NCBI RefSeq assembly: GCF_900155535.1
Contig: NZ_LT706965.1
Span: 588,632-652,631, forward strand
Source: Corynebacterium urinipleomorphum
GTDB taxonomy: Bacteria; Actinomycetota; Actinomycetes; Mycobacteriales; Mycobacteriaceae
Reading direction: 5' to 3'
DNA: 64,000 bases
Part shown: piece by piece, positions 1 through 8,953 of the stretch
How positions within the stretch are numbered: position 1 is the first letter of the stretch
How the letters are laid out: the number at the start of each line of letters is the position of its first letter
The notes under the pieces: generated by a model
Database searches by the model: none
What the model was told of the DNA's origin: nothing
What the model saw: the letters and a program-made list of their open reading frames with translations, nothing else
Program-made: the position numbers and the translations under genes

Positions 1-1996
1 TCAGGTCCACCGCTTCGTCGACAGGCACGCCGTTGACCTGGCTACCGTCGAGGAAGCGGAAGCTCACGGCGTTCGCCTCCACGTCGCGGGCGCCAGCGAG
101 CAGCATGAACGGAACCTTGCCCGTGGTGTGGGTGCGGATCTTCTTCTGCATGCGGTCGTCCGAGTGGTCCACCTCCGCGCGGATTCCGCGGGAACGCAGC
201 GTGTCCACCAATGCGTCGAGGTGCGGTGCGAAATCGTCCGCAACGGGAATGCCCACCACCTGGTGCGGTGCCAGCCACGCCGGGAACGCGCCGGCGTAGT
301 GCTCGAGCAGCACGCCGAAGAAGCGCTCGATGGACCCGAACAGCGCGCGGTGAATCATGACCGGGCGCTTCTTCGTGCCGTCGGACGCGGTGTACTCGAG
401 GTCGAAGCGCTCCGGCAGGTTGAAGTCCAGCTGCACAGTGGACATCTGCCAGGTGCGGCCGATGGCGTCGCGTGCCTGGACGGAGATCTTCGGGCCGTAG
501 AACGCGGCACCCGCCGGGTCTGGGACCAGCTCCAATCCGGACTTCTCAGCCACGGACTGGAGGATGTTCGTGGAGCGCTCCCAGATCTCGTCGTCGCCGA
601 TGTACTTCTCCGGGTCCTTGGTGGACAGCTCGAGGTAGAAGTCGTCGAGGCCGTAGTCCTTCAGCAGGGAGATGATGAATTCGAGGACGTCGGTGAGCTC
701 CTGCTCCAGCTGTTCCTCGGTGCAGTAGATGTGTGCGTCGTCCTGTGTGAAGCCGCGTGCGCGGGTCAGACCGTGGACCACGCCGGACTTCTCGTAGCGG
801 TAAACGGTGCCGAACTCGAACAGACGCAGCGGCAGCTCGCGGTAGGAACGCCCGCGGGAATCGAAGATGAGGTTGTGCATCGGGCAGTTCATCGGCTTGA
901 CGTAGTAGTCCTGAGCCTGCTTGGTCACCTCACCGGCATCGTTGGTCTCGCCGTCGAGCTGCATCGGCGGGAACATGCCGTCGGCGTACCAGTCCAGGTG
1001 GCCTGACTGCTGGAACAGGTCACCCTTGGTCACGTGCGGGGTGTTCACAAAGGAGTAACCGGCTTGGATGTGGCGCTTGCGGGAGTGGTTTTCCATCTCC
1101 ATACGCACAATGCCGCCGTCCGGGTGGAAGACCGGCAGACCGGAGCCGACCTCATCCGGGAAGGAGAAGAGGTCCATTTCGGAGCCGAGGCGGCGGTGGT
1201 CGCGCTTCTCGGCCTCCTCGATCATGTGCTGGTACTCCTCCAGCTTCTCCTTGGACTCCCACGCAGTTCCGTAGATGCGCTGGAGGCCGGCGTTGGACTG
1301 GTCGCCGCGCCAGTACGCCGCGGACGAACGGGTCAGCGCGAAGGCCGGGATGTACTTGGTGGTGGGCACGTGCGGGCCGCGGCACAGGTCGTGCCAGACA
1401 ACTTCGTCGGTGCGGGGGTTGACGTTGTCGTAGTGCGTCAGGTCGCCGGCACCGACCTCGGTGGCCTCGTCGGAGTTCGGGTCGACAGAACCCTTGTCCT
1501 GGATGAGCTCGAGCTTGTACGGCTCGTTCTTCAGGTCCTCTGCCGCCTCCTCAGGCGATGCGTACACGCCGCGGACGAATTTCTGGCCCTGTTTGATGAT
1601 CTTTTTCATCCGCTTTTCCAGCGTCTTCAGATCTTCGGGTGTGAACGGCTCTGCAACATCGAAGTCGTAGTAGAAGCCGTCGTTGATCGCGGGACCGATA
1701 CCCAGCTTGGCGTCGGGGAACTCCTCCTGCACCGCCTGCGCGAGAACGTGGGCGCAAGAGTGGCGGATGACGCTGCGGCCCAGTTCCGTGTTGGCAGCGA
1801 CCGGCATGAACGTCCCGGTCTCTTCCGGCACGTGGGAGAGATCCTTCAGGTTTCCTTCGGCATCCTGCACGCAGACAATGGCGTCCTCGCCCTTGTTGGG
1901 CAGCGCGAGCTCACGCATCGCCGCGCCGACAGGTGTGCCGGCGGGGACCTCGAAGGGCTCGTGGTTCAGTGCAGTTGGGGCAATCCCGCTGGACAT
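1..1996 (-). CDS. thrS: Threonyl-tRNA synthetase, 3' end beyond window
   Basis: Charges tRNA-Thr with threonine in the cytoplasm. 665 codons are visible from an ATG at 1996 and no stop is reached at the left edge, so only roughly the last 20 residues of a typical 680-690 aa enzyme are missing. The N-terminus reads as a TGS domain (starting [20 protein letters not shown]), followed by the HxxxH-type editing signature ([15 protein letters not shown]) and the class II core. An AAAGGAG ribosome site lies about 13 nt upstream, a slightly long spacing. I looked for a T-box leader in 1997-2158 and saw none. It is transcribed leftward, apparently alone. Confidence 0.93.
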   Translation of the reverse strand, partial: MSSGIAPTALNHEPFEVPAGTPVGAAMRELALPNKGEDAIVCVQDAEGNLKDLSHVPEETGTFMPVAANTELGRSVIRHSCAHVLAQAVQEEFPDAKLGIGPAINDGFYYDFDVAEPFTPEDLKTLEKRMKKIIKQGQKFVRGVYASPEEAAEDLKNEPYKLELIQDKGSVDPNSDEATEVGAGDLTHYDNVNPRTDEVVWHDLCRGPHVPTTKYIPAFALTRSSAAYWRGDQSNAGLQRIYGTAWESKEKLEEYQHMIEEAEKRDHRRLGSEMDLFSFPDEVGSGLPVFHPDGGIVRMEMENHSRKRHIQAGYSFVNTPHVTKGDLFQQSGHLDWYADGMFPPMQLDGETNDAGEVTKQAQDYYVKPMNCPMHNLIFDSRGRSYRELPLRLFEFGTVYRYEKSGVVHGLTRARGFTQDDAHIYCTEEQLEQELTDVLEFIISLLKDYGLDDFYLELSTKDPEKYIGDDEIWERSTNILQSVAEKSGLELVPDPAGAAFYGPKISVQARDAIGRTWQMSTVQLDFNLPERFDLEYTASDGTKKRPVMIHRALFGSIERFFGVLLEHYAGAFPAWLAPHQVVGIPVADDFAPHLDALVDTLRSRGIRAEVDHSDDRMQKKIRTHTTGKVPFMLLAGARDVEANAVSFRFLDGSQVNGVPVDEAVDL

Positions 1997-2158
1997 ATGT
2001 TCTTCAGCGCTCCTTTGCGCTCGTGCGGGACGGCATACCTGGCCGCGCCCGCGGTGTGTTCACGTCAAACCCGCGCAGGCCGCTGAGCAACCAGCCGCCG
2101 CGTGGGCACTGGGGGCGATCTTACCCCTGCGGGGCACAGCCGTTATTCCGGGCGCTGC

Positions 2159-2815
2159 CTACGCGCGGCCGTCACCGTCTTCGCCGTCGAGCCCGTCCAT
2201 ATCGCGCAGGCGCTGCCCTGCGTCCCCGTTACGCTGGCGCCGGCTCAGCGCCGCGATCACCACGCCACTAAAGAACAGCGCACCGAGCAGCAGCCACAGC
2301 CAGGTGTAGCCCGAGCCCGTCTCGTCCGCTTCATCGCTTATCGACGTCGCCTCGTCCCCTTCCCCCTTTCCACTCCCCGCGGACTCGCCGCCCGGCGCGG
2401 TGGTCTCCCCCGTTGCTTGTGCTGAGGCGAAGGTGAAACTGGTGGTGCCTTTCGTGGCGTGTCCGTCGGAGGAGGTGATCTGGTAACCGATGCGGTACTC
2501 CCCCGGCTGCGTATCGATGCCGGAGGGAACCGCAATGCTGATTTCCCGGTCGTTCACTTCTGGCTCTCCACTGAACAGGACTTCGCCGTCGGCGACGCGG
2601 GACAGCGCCACGGTGTTGAAGTCCTCTTTCGGCTGCCCGGAGAATTCCAGGACGAGCTCCGAGGGGAATTCATCGACTGTTTCATCGATGCCGGGCTGAG
2701 CGGAAATCACCGAGTCATGCGCGGACGCCAGCGGCGCGGTGCCGAGCGCGAGCGCTGCGGCGGCAGCTCCTGCGAACACTGCTCGTGCGGTTCTGGGGAT
2801 CCTGGTGCGTGCCAT
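2159..2815 (-). CDS. CopC-domain exported protein, C-terminal membrane anchor
   Basis: Predicted 218 aa envelope protein. A signal peptide (MARTRIPRTARAVFAGAAAA... cleaved after LASA) leaves a mature N-terminal His (HDSVISAQPG), as in CopC copper-binding proteins. The CopC-like beta domain runs to about residue 125 and includes the YRIGYQITSSDGH stretch. A low-complexity Gly/Glu/Ser linker follows, then one transmembrane helix (about 170-192) and a charged cytoplasmic tail. Start is ATG with AAGGAG 10 nt upstream. It diverges from the MFS gene. A role in periplasmic-side copper handling is inferred from the family; no CopD partner gene is adjacent. Confidence 0.82.
   Translation of the reverse strand: MARTRIPRTARAVFAGAAAAALALGTAPLASAHDSVISAQPGIDETVDEFPSELVLEFSGQPKEDFNTVALSRVADGEVLFSGEPEVNDREISIAVPSGIDTQPGEYRIGYQITSSDGHATKGTTSFTFASAQATGETTAPGGESAGSGKGEGDEATSISDEADETGSGYTWLWLLLGALFFSGVVIAALSRRQRNGDAGQRLRDMDGLDGEDGDGRA
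2335..2346 (-). repeat. CGTCGATAAGCG 12-mer, copy 1
   Basis: Exact copy inside the linker of the CopC-like gene, read there as T-S-I-S-D and so using the rare Ile codon ATA. Confidence 0.85.
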
Positions 2816-3007
2816 GTGCGGTGTGCTCCTTGCTCGACTTTGGTGTCATCTACTAGTACCCAAGCTAGCCGTGAAAGTTCCCGCCTACCTGCCCGTCGTC
2901 TGCCGCTCGTCTCGTTGCCCGGCACCCGGCCCAGCTCGCGCCCCGCAAATCCTGCTGTCGTGCCCGGTCATTGCCTAGCCGTGACAAAGCACAGGTGGAG
3001 GGGTAGG

Positions 3008-4507
3008 TTGTCCGGCGTGCTTTCCCGTGACCATACCCAGCGAAGAAAACGGCCCAACCCGAACAGGTGGCCGTTTTTCGCTGTCGTGTCGCTGGGGTTG
3101 CTCATGGTCGCGCTGGATAACTCCATCCTCTATACGGCGCTCCCGGAGCTGGATGCGCAGCTCGGGGCGACCGCCTCGCAGTCTTTGTGGATCATCAATG
3201 CATATCCATTGGTGATCACGGGACTGCTGCTGGGCTCTGGTTCGCTCGGCGACCGCATCGGTCACCGCCGAATGTTCATGGTGGGGTTGGTCGTTTTTGG
3301 TTTGGCGTCCCTCGCCGCCGCATTCTCTCCCACGGTGTGGGCGCTTGTCGCCGCTCGAGCTTTCTTGGGGGCGGGTGCCGCGACGATGCTTCCCGCCACT
3401 CTCGCTCTGGTCAACCAGATCTTCCCGGGGGAACGGGAACGCAACCTGGCTATGAGCATCTGGGTGTCGGCTGCGGTGCTTGGCGCGGCCCTCGGCCCGG
3501 TGGTCGGCGGCGCGCTGCTGGAATTCTTCTGGTGGGGCTCGGTCTTTTTGATCAACGTTCCCGTGGTGGTGATCACTCTCGTGCTCACCGTCCTGATCGG
3601 CCCGCGCAACAAACCGAATCCCGACAAGCACTGGGACCTTGTCTCTTCGGTCTTCGCCCTTTTCGCCTTGTCGGGTTTGACCATGACCATCAAGGAGGCC
3701 GCGCGCCTGGACACGCACCCGGTGACGCTCGCCGTCTCCGCGGTAGTGATGACCATCGGCGCGATCCTTTTCGCGCACCGGCAGAAAAAGCTCGACGATC
3801 CGTTGTTGACCCTCGATGTCTTCTCTAACCCGATCTTCACCGGCGGCGTCATCGCAGCTACAGGCGCCATGTTCGTGGAGATCGGGGTGGAGATGACCAC
3901 CACGCAGCGCCTCCAGCTTGTCGACGGCTTCTCCCCCTTCCATGCCGGCCTAGCCATCGGCGTTGTTGGCTTCGCCGCCCTTCCGTTCTCCGTCGCCGGC
4001 GGCGCAGTGCTCCACCGCATCGGGTTCCGCACGATCGTCTCCGGCGGATTCGCCGCGTGCATTGTCGGCGCGCTCATCGCGTGGTGGGGTTCGGCCATCG
4101 ACAACTTCCCCGTGTTCCTCGGCGGCGTGATCGTTCTCGGTGCCGGCGCGAACTTAGCCATGTCTGTGTCCTCCACCGCCATCATCGGCGCCGCCCCGCC
4201 GCAGCGTTCGGGCATGGCTGCGGGTGTTGAGGAAGTCTCCTACGAGTTCGGCACTCTCATTACCGTCGCGGTTTCCGGCTCCATGCTCACCTCATTGATG
4301 CTCACGTTCCTCCCGCCGGAGCTCGCGTCCGCCGGTATGGACGCCATTTACGATCCCGCGACCCACGATGCCGCCGCCCCCGCCTACGCCCACGCCCACG
4401 AACTCGTGATCGCTTTCCACGCGCTCGCCGCCGCCGTTCTCTGCGCTCTTACCGCCTGGTGTTTCCGCGGCAACCCGAAGTCACCGGGCGTTTCACGAGA
4501 CGCATGA
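3008..4507 (+). CDS. MFS drug exporter, DHA2 (14-TM) family
   Basis: Proton-driven efflux permease of 499 aa in the cytoplasmic membrane, probably exporting hydrophobic or cationic compounds. It has a basic N-terminus, then hydrophobic segments along its whole length consistent with 14 helices. MFS motif A is GSLGDRIGHRRMF and antiporter motif C is GAALGPVVGGAL. I chose TTG at 3008 because GGAGG lies 6 nt upstream; GTG at 2981 and 3017 are in frame but have no well-spaced ribosome site. No adjacent TetR or MarR regulator is present. Substrate cannot be read from the sequence. Confidence 0.85.
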   Translation: MSGVLSRDHTQRRKRPNPNRWPFFAVVSLGLLMVALDNSILYTALPELDAQLGATASQSLWIINAYPLVITGLLLGSGSLGDRIGHRRMFMVGLVVFGLASLAAAFSPTVWALVAARAFLGAGAATMLPATLALVNQIFPGERERNLAMSIWVSAAVLGAALGPVVGGALLEFFWWGSVFLINVPVVVITLVLTVLIGPRNKPNPDKHWDLVSSVFALFALSGLTMTIKEAARLDTHPVTLAVSAVVMTIGAILFAHRQKKLDDPLLTLDVFSNPIFTGGVIAATGAMFVEIGVEMTTTQRLQLVDGFSPFHAGLAIGVVGFAALPFSVAGGAVLHRIGFRTIVSGGFAACIVGALIAWWGSAIDNFPVFLGGVIVLGAGANLAMSVSSTAIIGAAPPQRSGMAAGVEEVSYEFGTLITVAVSGSMLTSLMLTFLPPELASAGMDAIYDPATHDAAAPAYAHAHELVIAFHALAAAVLCALTAWCFRGNPKSPGVSRDA

Positions 4508-4530
4508 GCAGAGCACATAAAAAGGAATTG

Positions 4531-4551
4531 CACCCAGAGTCACCCTGGGTG
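4531..4551. terminator. Hairpin between MFS gene and tRNA-Val
   Basis: A 7-bp stem CACCCAG/CTGGGTG with a 7-nt loop. Reading leftward it is followed by CAATTCCTTTTT, so it suits termination of the minus-strand tRNA-Val. Rightward it is followed by a short T run and may also stop the MFS transcript. Confidence 0.7.
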
Positions 4552-4563
4552 CGATTAGTTTTG

Positions 4564-4635
4564 TGGTCCCAGCTGGGATCGAACCAGCGACCTTTCCGGT
4601 GTGAACGGAACGCTCTTCCACTGAGCCATGGGACC
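4564..4635 (-). tRNA. tRNA-Val (anticodon CAC)
   Basis: Complete cloverleaf: acceptor GGTCCCA/TGGGACC, anticodon stem TTCCG/CGGAA around loop TTCACAC (anticodon CAC), T-loop TTCGATC and discriminator A. CCA is not encoded. It reads GTG codons. It points away from the six-tRNA array and is followed by a hairpin terminator. Confidence 0.95.
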
Positions 4636-4993
4636 GTTGCGTTTTTGGCGCGAGGGATACATTAACACCGCAGGGCCACAAGACCATAATCGCCCCCTCA
4701 GGCACGGGAAACAGGTTCAGGGAAACGACACTTAGACAGCCACGGTCAGTACGGCGCAACGGCTTGGGTGACAAACGGATCGACGGCTGACCGCGATGAT
4801 GAAGTGACCGCAACCGAAGAGAACGCTCGACGGCGCCACGGGACGGTGAAGTGGAGGCGCTGCCGCGGTCGAAAAGCGTGCAAAGCGGACCCCGCAACCA
4901 GCGCGAAAATGAGTCACAACGACGGGATTTGGTCGAATGCGGGGCGACACATTAGAGTTTCTAGTCGCACAAGTTCACAGCGAACGAATGCAT
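4636..4993. other. Intergenic region between divergent tRNA genes
   Basis: About 360 bp with no credible gene; open frames here have no ribosome site or recognisable product. The left part should hold the promoter of tRNA-Val(CAC); a TAATGT box at 4664-4659 on the minus strand is the best candidate. The right part holds the promoter of the tRNA array. Confidence 0.6.
4929..4958 (+). promoter_or_regulatory. Candidate promoter of the six-tRNA array
   Basis: TTGGTC, an 18-bp spacer and TAGAGT (the TAnnnT form usual in corynebacteria), ending 35 bp before the first tRNA-Gly. Confidence 0.5.
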
Positions 4994-5069
4994 GCGGATG
5001 TAGCGCAGTTGGTAGCGCATCACCTTGCCAAGGTGAGGGTCGCGAGTTCGAGTCTCGTCATCCGCTCCA
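4994..5069 (+). tRNA. tRNA-Gly (GCC), copy 1
   Basis: Acceptor GCGGATG/CATCCGC, anticodon stem CACC/GGTG around TTGCCAA (anticodon GCC), T-loop TTCGAGT. Discriminator T is followed by an encoded CCA, which is included in these coordinates. Confidence 0.95.
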
Positions 5070-5096
5070 AGTCCCCACGCGGGACTTAAAACATAA

Positions 5097-5168
5097 GCGC
5101 GATTAGCTCAGCGGTAGAGCACTACCTCGACACGGTAGGGGTCACTGGTTCGATCCCAGTATCGCGCA
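5097..5168 (+). tRNA. tRNA-Val (GAC), copy 1
   Basis: Acceptor GCGCGAT/ATCGCGC, anticodon stem CTACC/GGTAG around TCGACAC (anticodon GAC), discriminator A and no encoded CCA. Small hairpins in the spacers on both sides (AGTCCC/GGGACT before, GAAGATC/GATCTTC after) may serve transcript processing. Confidence 0.95.
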
Positions 5169-5216
5169 CGAAGATCAATCAACGATCTTCTTCGTGCAAG
5201 CACCGTCTTGCACGAT

Positions 5217-5289
5217 GCGGATGTAGCGCAGTTGGTAGCGCATCACCTTGCCAAGGTGAGGGTCGCGAGTTCGAGTCTCGTCATCCGCT
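5217..5289 (+). tRNA. tRNA-Gly (GCC), copy 2
   Basis: Identical to copy 1 through the discriminator base, but the next three bases are CTA instead of CCA, so this copy needs CCA addition. Confidence 0.95.
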
Positions 5290-5348
5290 CTAGGTACACA
5301 ACCTGTCACGCACGGGTTGGTACTGTGAAAGAGGCGGAAATCGCCCGC

Positions 5349-5422
5349 GGTGGAATGGCCGAGTGGTGAGGCAAAGGTCTGCAAAACCTTGTACACGGGT
5401 TCGATTCCCGTTTCCACCTCCA
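5349..5422 (+). tRNA. tRNA-Cys (GCA)
   Basis: Acceptor GGTGGAA/TTCCACC, anticodon stem AAGGT/ACCTT around CTGCAAA (anticodon GCA), T-loop TTCGATT, discriminator T and encoded CCA. A palindrome ATATTCA/TGAATAT follows directly in the spacer. Confidence 0.95.
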
Positions 5423-5440
5423 TATTCATGTGAATATTGC

Positions 5441-5512
5441 GCGCGATTAGCTCAGCGGTAGAGCACTACCTCGACACGGTAGGGGTCACTGGTTCGATCC
5501 CAGTATCGCGCA
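5441..5512 (+). tRNA. tRNA-Val (GAC), copy 2
   Basis: Same sequence as the first tRNA-Val(GAC), with discriminator A and no encoded CCA. Both flanking spacers differ from those of copy 1. Confidence 0.95.
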
Positions 5513-5530
5513 CAAGGACTACGGTCCTTT

Positions 5531-5606
5531 GCGGATGTAGCGCAGTTGGTAGCGCATCACCTTGCCAAGGTGAGGGTCGCGAGTTCGAGTCTCGTCATCC
5601 GCTCCA
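5531..5606 (+). tRNA. tRNA-Gly (GCC), copy 3
   Basis: Third identical tRNA-Gly, with CCA encoded like copy 1. It is the last member of the array, 3 nt before the terminator stem. Confidence 0.95.
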
Positions 5607-5609
5607 CTA

Positions 5610-5638
5610 CCCCGGCGACGAAAATCGCCGGGGTTTTT
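5610..5638 (+). terminator. Rho-independent terminator of the tRNA array
   Basis: A 9-bp stem CCCCGGCGA/TCGCCGGGG with a 6-nt loop, followed by TTTTT. Confidence 0.9.
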
Positions 5639-5688
5639 CTGTGTCCAGTGATCAGCTCCTAAGCCTCACCCCACCTACGCTGGACCAC

Positions 5689-6330
5689 ATGAACGAACGA
5701 ATCATCGGCCCAGGCACCGCCACAGAAGAGATCCGTGCGGTGGCTATCACGACGGCATTCGGATCCTTCACCTCCGGCGGCACGTCCGGGGCGCTTGGCA
5801 ACGACGCGGACAAACAGGTCATGCTCGCACTGCGCGAATGGGCCGACGTCGTCCTTGTGGGGTCCGGGACGGTCAAGGCAGAGGACTACGGCCCGGCGGA
5901 CATTCCTCTCGCGGTGGTGTCGCGCTCCCTCGACTTCGACACAACGGCGAAACTCTTCAGCGGCACTCCCCCGCTGATTCTCACGCCCGACGAGTCGCTG
6001 ACCAACGCGAGCCTCGCCGAGCAGCGCGACGCTCTCGCACAGGCAGGTGCAGAACTCGTCGGGACGGGAACAGGCGGGGCGCAAGAGATCGTCGATACGC
6101 TCCGCGCGCGGGGGCTTGGCCGCATCGTGTGCGAGGGAGGCCCGTCGCTGTACGCCGCGATGTTCGAAGCATCGCTTATCGACGTCCTCCACCTCACCGC
6201 CGCCCCCTACGTCAACGGCGAGCCCGCCGGCCTGTCCGGCGACATCGACGTGGAGCTCGAGCTGGAGGACGTGCACTCCGCCGGTTCCCATATCTTCGCC
6301 CGCTACCGGCGGGTGGGCGCAGGAAACTAG
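5689..6330 (+). CDS. RibD C-terminal-type (pyrimidine/dihydrofolate) reductase
   Basis: 213 aa, NADPH-dependent reductase fold as in the C-terminal half of RibD and in dihydrofolate reductase; the deaminase half of RibD is absent. Visible features are the VLVGSGTVKAEDYGP segment and the glycine-rich CEGGPSLYAAMFEASLIDV, both typical of RibD_C. I chose ATG 5689, after the tRNA terminator; the frame is open further upstream, but that stretch is tRNA sequence. Position before aftC and msrB matches Rv2671 of M. tuberculosis. It may act in riboflavin or folate metabolism; the true substrate is unknown. Confidence 0.82.
   Translation: MNERIIGPGTATEEIRAVAITTAFGSFTSGGTSGALGNDADKQVMLALREWADVVLVGSGTVKAEDYGPADIPLAVVSRSLDFDTTAKLFSGTPPLILTPDESLTNASLAEQRDALAQAGAELVGTGTGGAQEIVDTLRARGLGRIVCEGGPSLYAAMFEASLIDVLHLTAAPYVNGEPAGLSGDIDVELELEDVHSAGSHIFARYRRVGAGN
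6173..6184 (-). repeat. CGTCGATAAGCG 12-mer, copy 2
   Basis: Exact copy in the ribD-like gene; the coding strand reads S-L-I-D-V with Leu codon CTT. Confidence 0.85.
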
Positions 6331-6367
6331 TGGCCGTTTAGTAGTTTTGGGGGCTGTGACTACCCGC

Positions 6368-7660
6368 ATGAACGCAATTCGCTCCGCCTGGTCCTCCCCC
6401 GCACCGGATCAGCCTCAGAATTGGCCGGCTGTGGCCAATGCGTTCCTGTGGCCGCTGGCTCTCCTCCTCGTCGTCCACCGCGTGTTCGCCGTGGCGCTGC
6501 CCGGAACCGTCACCGACGACTTCACCACCGTGTGGTCCGCCGCCCGGCGGTTTGTCCTGCGGGAACCGGTGTACAACGAGGTCTACTACCACGTCGACCC
6601 GCACTACCTGTACAACCCGGGCGCCACACTGCTGCTCTCCCCGCTGGGGCTGGTGGACAACATGCCCGCTGTCCGCGCACTGTTCATCCTCGCTAACGCC
6701 GCCTGCATCATCGCCGCACTGGCGTGGTTGACCCGGTTGGCGGGGCGCACCCTCGCATCCCCGGTGTTCCCGGGCGCCATCGCACTCGCCTTCACCACTG
6801 AGGCAGTGACCAACACACTCGGCTTTTCCAACATCAACGGGATTCTGTTCCTCGGTCTCGTGGTCTTCCTCGCCTGGCTATTAGGGGAAGGAAACGGGTC
6901 CTCGTGGGCTGCCGGCGCAGTCTTAGGCTTGTGTATCCTGGTCAAGCCGATGTTCGCCCCGCTACTACTGCTGCCCCTGCTGCGTCTGGACTGGCGCGCG
7001 ATCGTCGGCGCAATCGTCGTGCCGGTGGTGTTCAACGCGGTCGCGTGGCCGCTGACTCCTGGCGCACGCGACTACATCGACGTCGTCGCACCGTACCTGA
7101 AGCAAACCCGTGACTACGCCAACTCATCGCTAGCCGGTGCAGCTGTCTATTTCGGAATGCCGGGATGGCTCCATGCCGGGCTGTTCCTTCTGTTCGCAGC
7201 GGCAGTGCTCGCAGCTGTGGTCGCCCTCGCTCGGTTCCGCTACACCGCACCGTGGATGTGGGCCGCCACCACAGCGGCTGTCCTGTTGGCCGGTGTCTGT
7301 TTACTTTCCTCGCTCGGGCAGGCCTATTACTCCATGATGCTCTTCCCCGCCGTGTTCACTCTGGGAAGCCGTCTCAGCGCGTTCCGCTCCCCGGCCGCGT
7401 GGGCGGGAATAATTCTGTGCCTGTCACCGCTGAGCTGGGTAGTGGAGGGCCACTATGTCGCCGGCCGTTGGCTGGACACGTTCCTGCCCACAGTGGGCTG
7501 GGCGGTGTTCATCGTCGCGGTCGCCGCATGGGCGGTAGCAGCCGCGCTCAACACACCGGTGGCGGAGGCTACAGAAGCAACGACGCACTCCCGGACATTC
7601 AACCGACCTGAAAGGACGCAACGCCATGGCGGAAAACACGAAGTACAGCGACTGGACTGA
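6368..7660 (+). CDS. aftC: Alpha-(1->3)-arabinofuranosyltransferase AftC, GT-C membrane enzyme
   Basis: Adds branching arabinofuranose to arabinogalactan on the outer face of the membrane, using decaprenyl-phosphoryl arabinose. 430 aa, close to the usual 430-435, with about ten or more hydrophobic helices. The first external loop carries acidic residues (GTVTDDFTTVWSA), as in GT-C enzymes of the GT87 type. The neighbours (ribD-like reductase before, msrB after) are those of Rv2673. The start is uncertain: ATG 6368 or GTG 6356, because the only purine run (6349-6353) is too far from one and too close to the other. The 3' end overlaps msrB by 35 nt. Confidence 0.85.
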   Translation: MNAIRSAWSSPAPDQPQNWPAVANAFLWPLALLLVVHRVFAVALPGTVTDDFTTVWSAARRFVLREPVYNEVYYHVDPHYLYNPGATLLLSPLGLVDNMPAVRALFILANAACIIAALAWLTRLAGRTLASPVFPGAIALAFTTEAVTNTLGFSNINGILFLGLVVFLAWLLGEGNGSSWAAGAVLGLCILVKPMFAPLLLLPLLRLDWRAIVGAIVVPVVFNAVAWPLTPGARDYIDVVAPYLKQTRDYANSSLAGAAVYFGMPGWLHAGLFLLFAAAVLAAVVALARFRYTAPWMWAATTAAVLLAGVCLLSSLGQAYYSMMLFPAVFTLGSRLSAFRSPAAWAGIILCLSPLSWVVEGHYVAGRWLDTFLPTVGWAVFIVAVAAWAVAAALNTPVAEATEATTHSRTFNRPERTQRHGGKHEVQRLD

Positions 7661-8045
7661 GCAGCAGTGGCGTGAGCGCCTGAGCCCCGAGGAGTACCAC
7701 GTGCTCCGCGAGGCCGGCACGGAGCCTCCCGGAGTCGGCGAGTACACCGACACCACCACCGAGGGTGTGTACCGCTGCCGCGCCTGCGGCGAGGAGCTAT
7801 TCCGCTCCACAGAGAAATTCGAGTCCCACTGCGGGTGGCCGTCCTTCTTCTCCCCGCTGGCAGGCGACAAGATCATCGAGCGCGAAGACCGCTCGCTCGG
7901 CATGGTGCGCACCGAGGTGCTTTGCGCCAACTGCGAATCCCACCTCGGCCACGTCTTCGCCGGAGAGGGCTACGACACCCCGACGGACCTGCGCTACTGC
8001 ATCAACTCCATCTCCATGACGCTGGAGAAAAAGCCGGTCCAATAA
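7626..8045 (+). CDS. msrB: Peptide-methionine (R)-S-oxide reductase
   Basis: Repairs methionine R-sulfoxide in proteins. 139 aa, the normal MsrB length. Zinc ligands are Cys51/Cys54 (CRAC) and Cys100/Cys103 (CANC). Catalytic Cys125 lies in RYCINS, and Cys69 (HCGWPSF) is a possible resolving residue. ATG is preceded by GAAAGGA at good spacing. It overlaps the end of aftC, so the two are probably co-transcribed. Confidence 0.95.
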   Translation: MAENTKYSDWTEQQWRERLSPEEYHVLREAGTEPPGVGEYTDTTTEGVYRCRACGEELFRSTEKFESHCGWPSFFSPLAGDKIIEREDRSLGMVRTEVLCANCESHLGHVFAGEGYDTPTDLRYCINSISMTLEKKPVQ

Positions 8046-8066
8046 TTGGGCACTGCAGCGAAAAAC

Positions 8067-8099
8067 GCCTGTTCACGCGGTGAGCGTGGACAGGCTTTT
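8067..8099. terminator. Terminator between convergent msrB and hemQ
   Basis: A 12-bp imperfect stem GCCTGTTCACGC/GCGTGGACAGGC with a 5-nt loop. TTTT follows on the plus strand and an A/T run flanks the other side, so it can serve both genes. Confidence 0.85.
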
Positions 8100-8111
8100 C
8101 GTCGATAAGCG
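8100..8111 (+). repeat. CGTCGATAAGCG 12-mer, copy 3
   Basis: Intergenic copy, starting directly after the msrB terminator T run and 9 nt before the hemQ stop. Confidence 0.85.
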
Positions 8112-8119
8112 GGCTGCTC

Positions 8120-8821
8120 TTAAGGCAGAACCTCGATGATCTCAGCGACATCCGCGACGCGGCGTCCGGAGAAGAACGGCAGCTCCTCGCGCACGTGGAG
8201 ACGCGCCTCGGTGTAGCGCATCTTGTGCATCAGGTCGGAGATGCGCTCCAGCGTCGGTGCCTCGAAGGCGAGCATCCACTCGTAGTCGCCGAGGGAGAAC
8301 GCCGACATCGTGTTGGCGCGCACATCCTTGTACTCGGCTGCGGCCTGTCCGTGCTCAATGAGCAGACGGCGGCGCTTATCCGCATCCATGATGTACCAGT
8401 CGTAGGAACGCGTGAACGGGTAGACCGTGATCCAATCCTGCGGCTCCTCACCCATGATGAACGCCGGAAGGTGGCCACGGTTGAACTCCGCCGGACGGTG
8501 CAGCCCCACGCCGATCCAGAAGACCTCGAGCGCCTGGCCGAACACCGTCGTGCGGCGGAAGTCGTTGTATGCCTTCTGGATGTCGGAAAATTCCTCCGCG
8601 TGCCACCAGATCATCACATCCGCTTCCGCGCGAATACCGGAGATGTCGTAGATACCGCGGACGACGACCTTGCCTTCCTCCTCGAGGCGGGCGAAGAAGT
8701 TCTTCACCTCGGCGATGATCTCCGAGCGCTCATTGCCCAGCGCCCCCGGGATCGCACGGAACGTGGCCCACTGGGCGTAGCGCTGTGTGTTGTTGAGCTT
8801 CTCAATGTCCGGCTGTGTCAT
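8120..8821 (-). CDS. hemQ: Coproheme decarboxylase (HemQ/ChdC)
   Basis: Last step of the coproporphyrin-dependent heme pathway: peroxide-driven decarboxylation of coproheme to heme b. 233 aa. The catalytic Tyr134 sits in VYPFTRSYDWY. His117 and His157 align by spacing with the distal and proximal histidines known for the actinobacterial enzyme (118/158 in C. diphtheriae). ATG 8821 has AAAGGA 9 nt upstream. It is convergent with msrB and divergent from the DUF3000 gene. No other heme genes are adjacent here, unlike in mycobacteria, where hemY and hemE follow. Confidence 0.93.
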   Translation of the reverse strand: MTQPDIEKLNNTQRYAQWATFRAIPGALGNERSEIIAEVKNFFARLEEEGKVVVRGIYDISGIRAEADVMIWWHAEEFSDIQKAYNDFRRTTVFGQALEVFWIGVGLHRPAEFNRGHLPAFIMGEEPQDWITVYPFTRSYDWYIMDADKRRRLLIEHGQAAAEYKDVRANTMSAFSLGDYEWMLAFEAPTLERISDLMHKMRYTEARLHVREELPFFSGRRVADVAEIIEVLP

Positions 8822-8953
8822 TGCGGCGCATCCTTTCTTCCCGCACGCGGGAGGTCCAACAAAAGTTCTATACGCCGATCCTACCGTGCACCCTGCCGCG
8901 GGCAACGGCGCGCCTCCACAGAATGGTGCCAGCGTCTAGATAGCTTGGAACGC

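Noticed and set aside
128..1006. 292-codon open frame opposite thrS
   Set aside because: thrS is unambiguous on the minus strand and this frame shows no domain.
1997..2158. Possible T-box leader before thrS
   Set aside because: No conserved T-box sequence or specifier-loop structure could be seen; T-boxes on thrS are mainly a Firmicutes feature.
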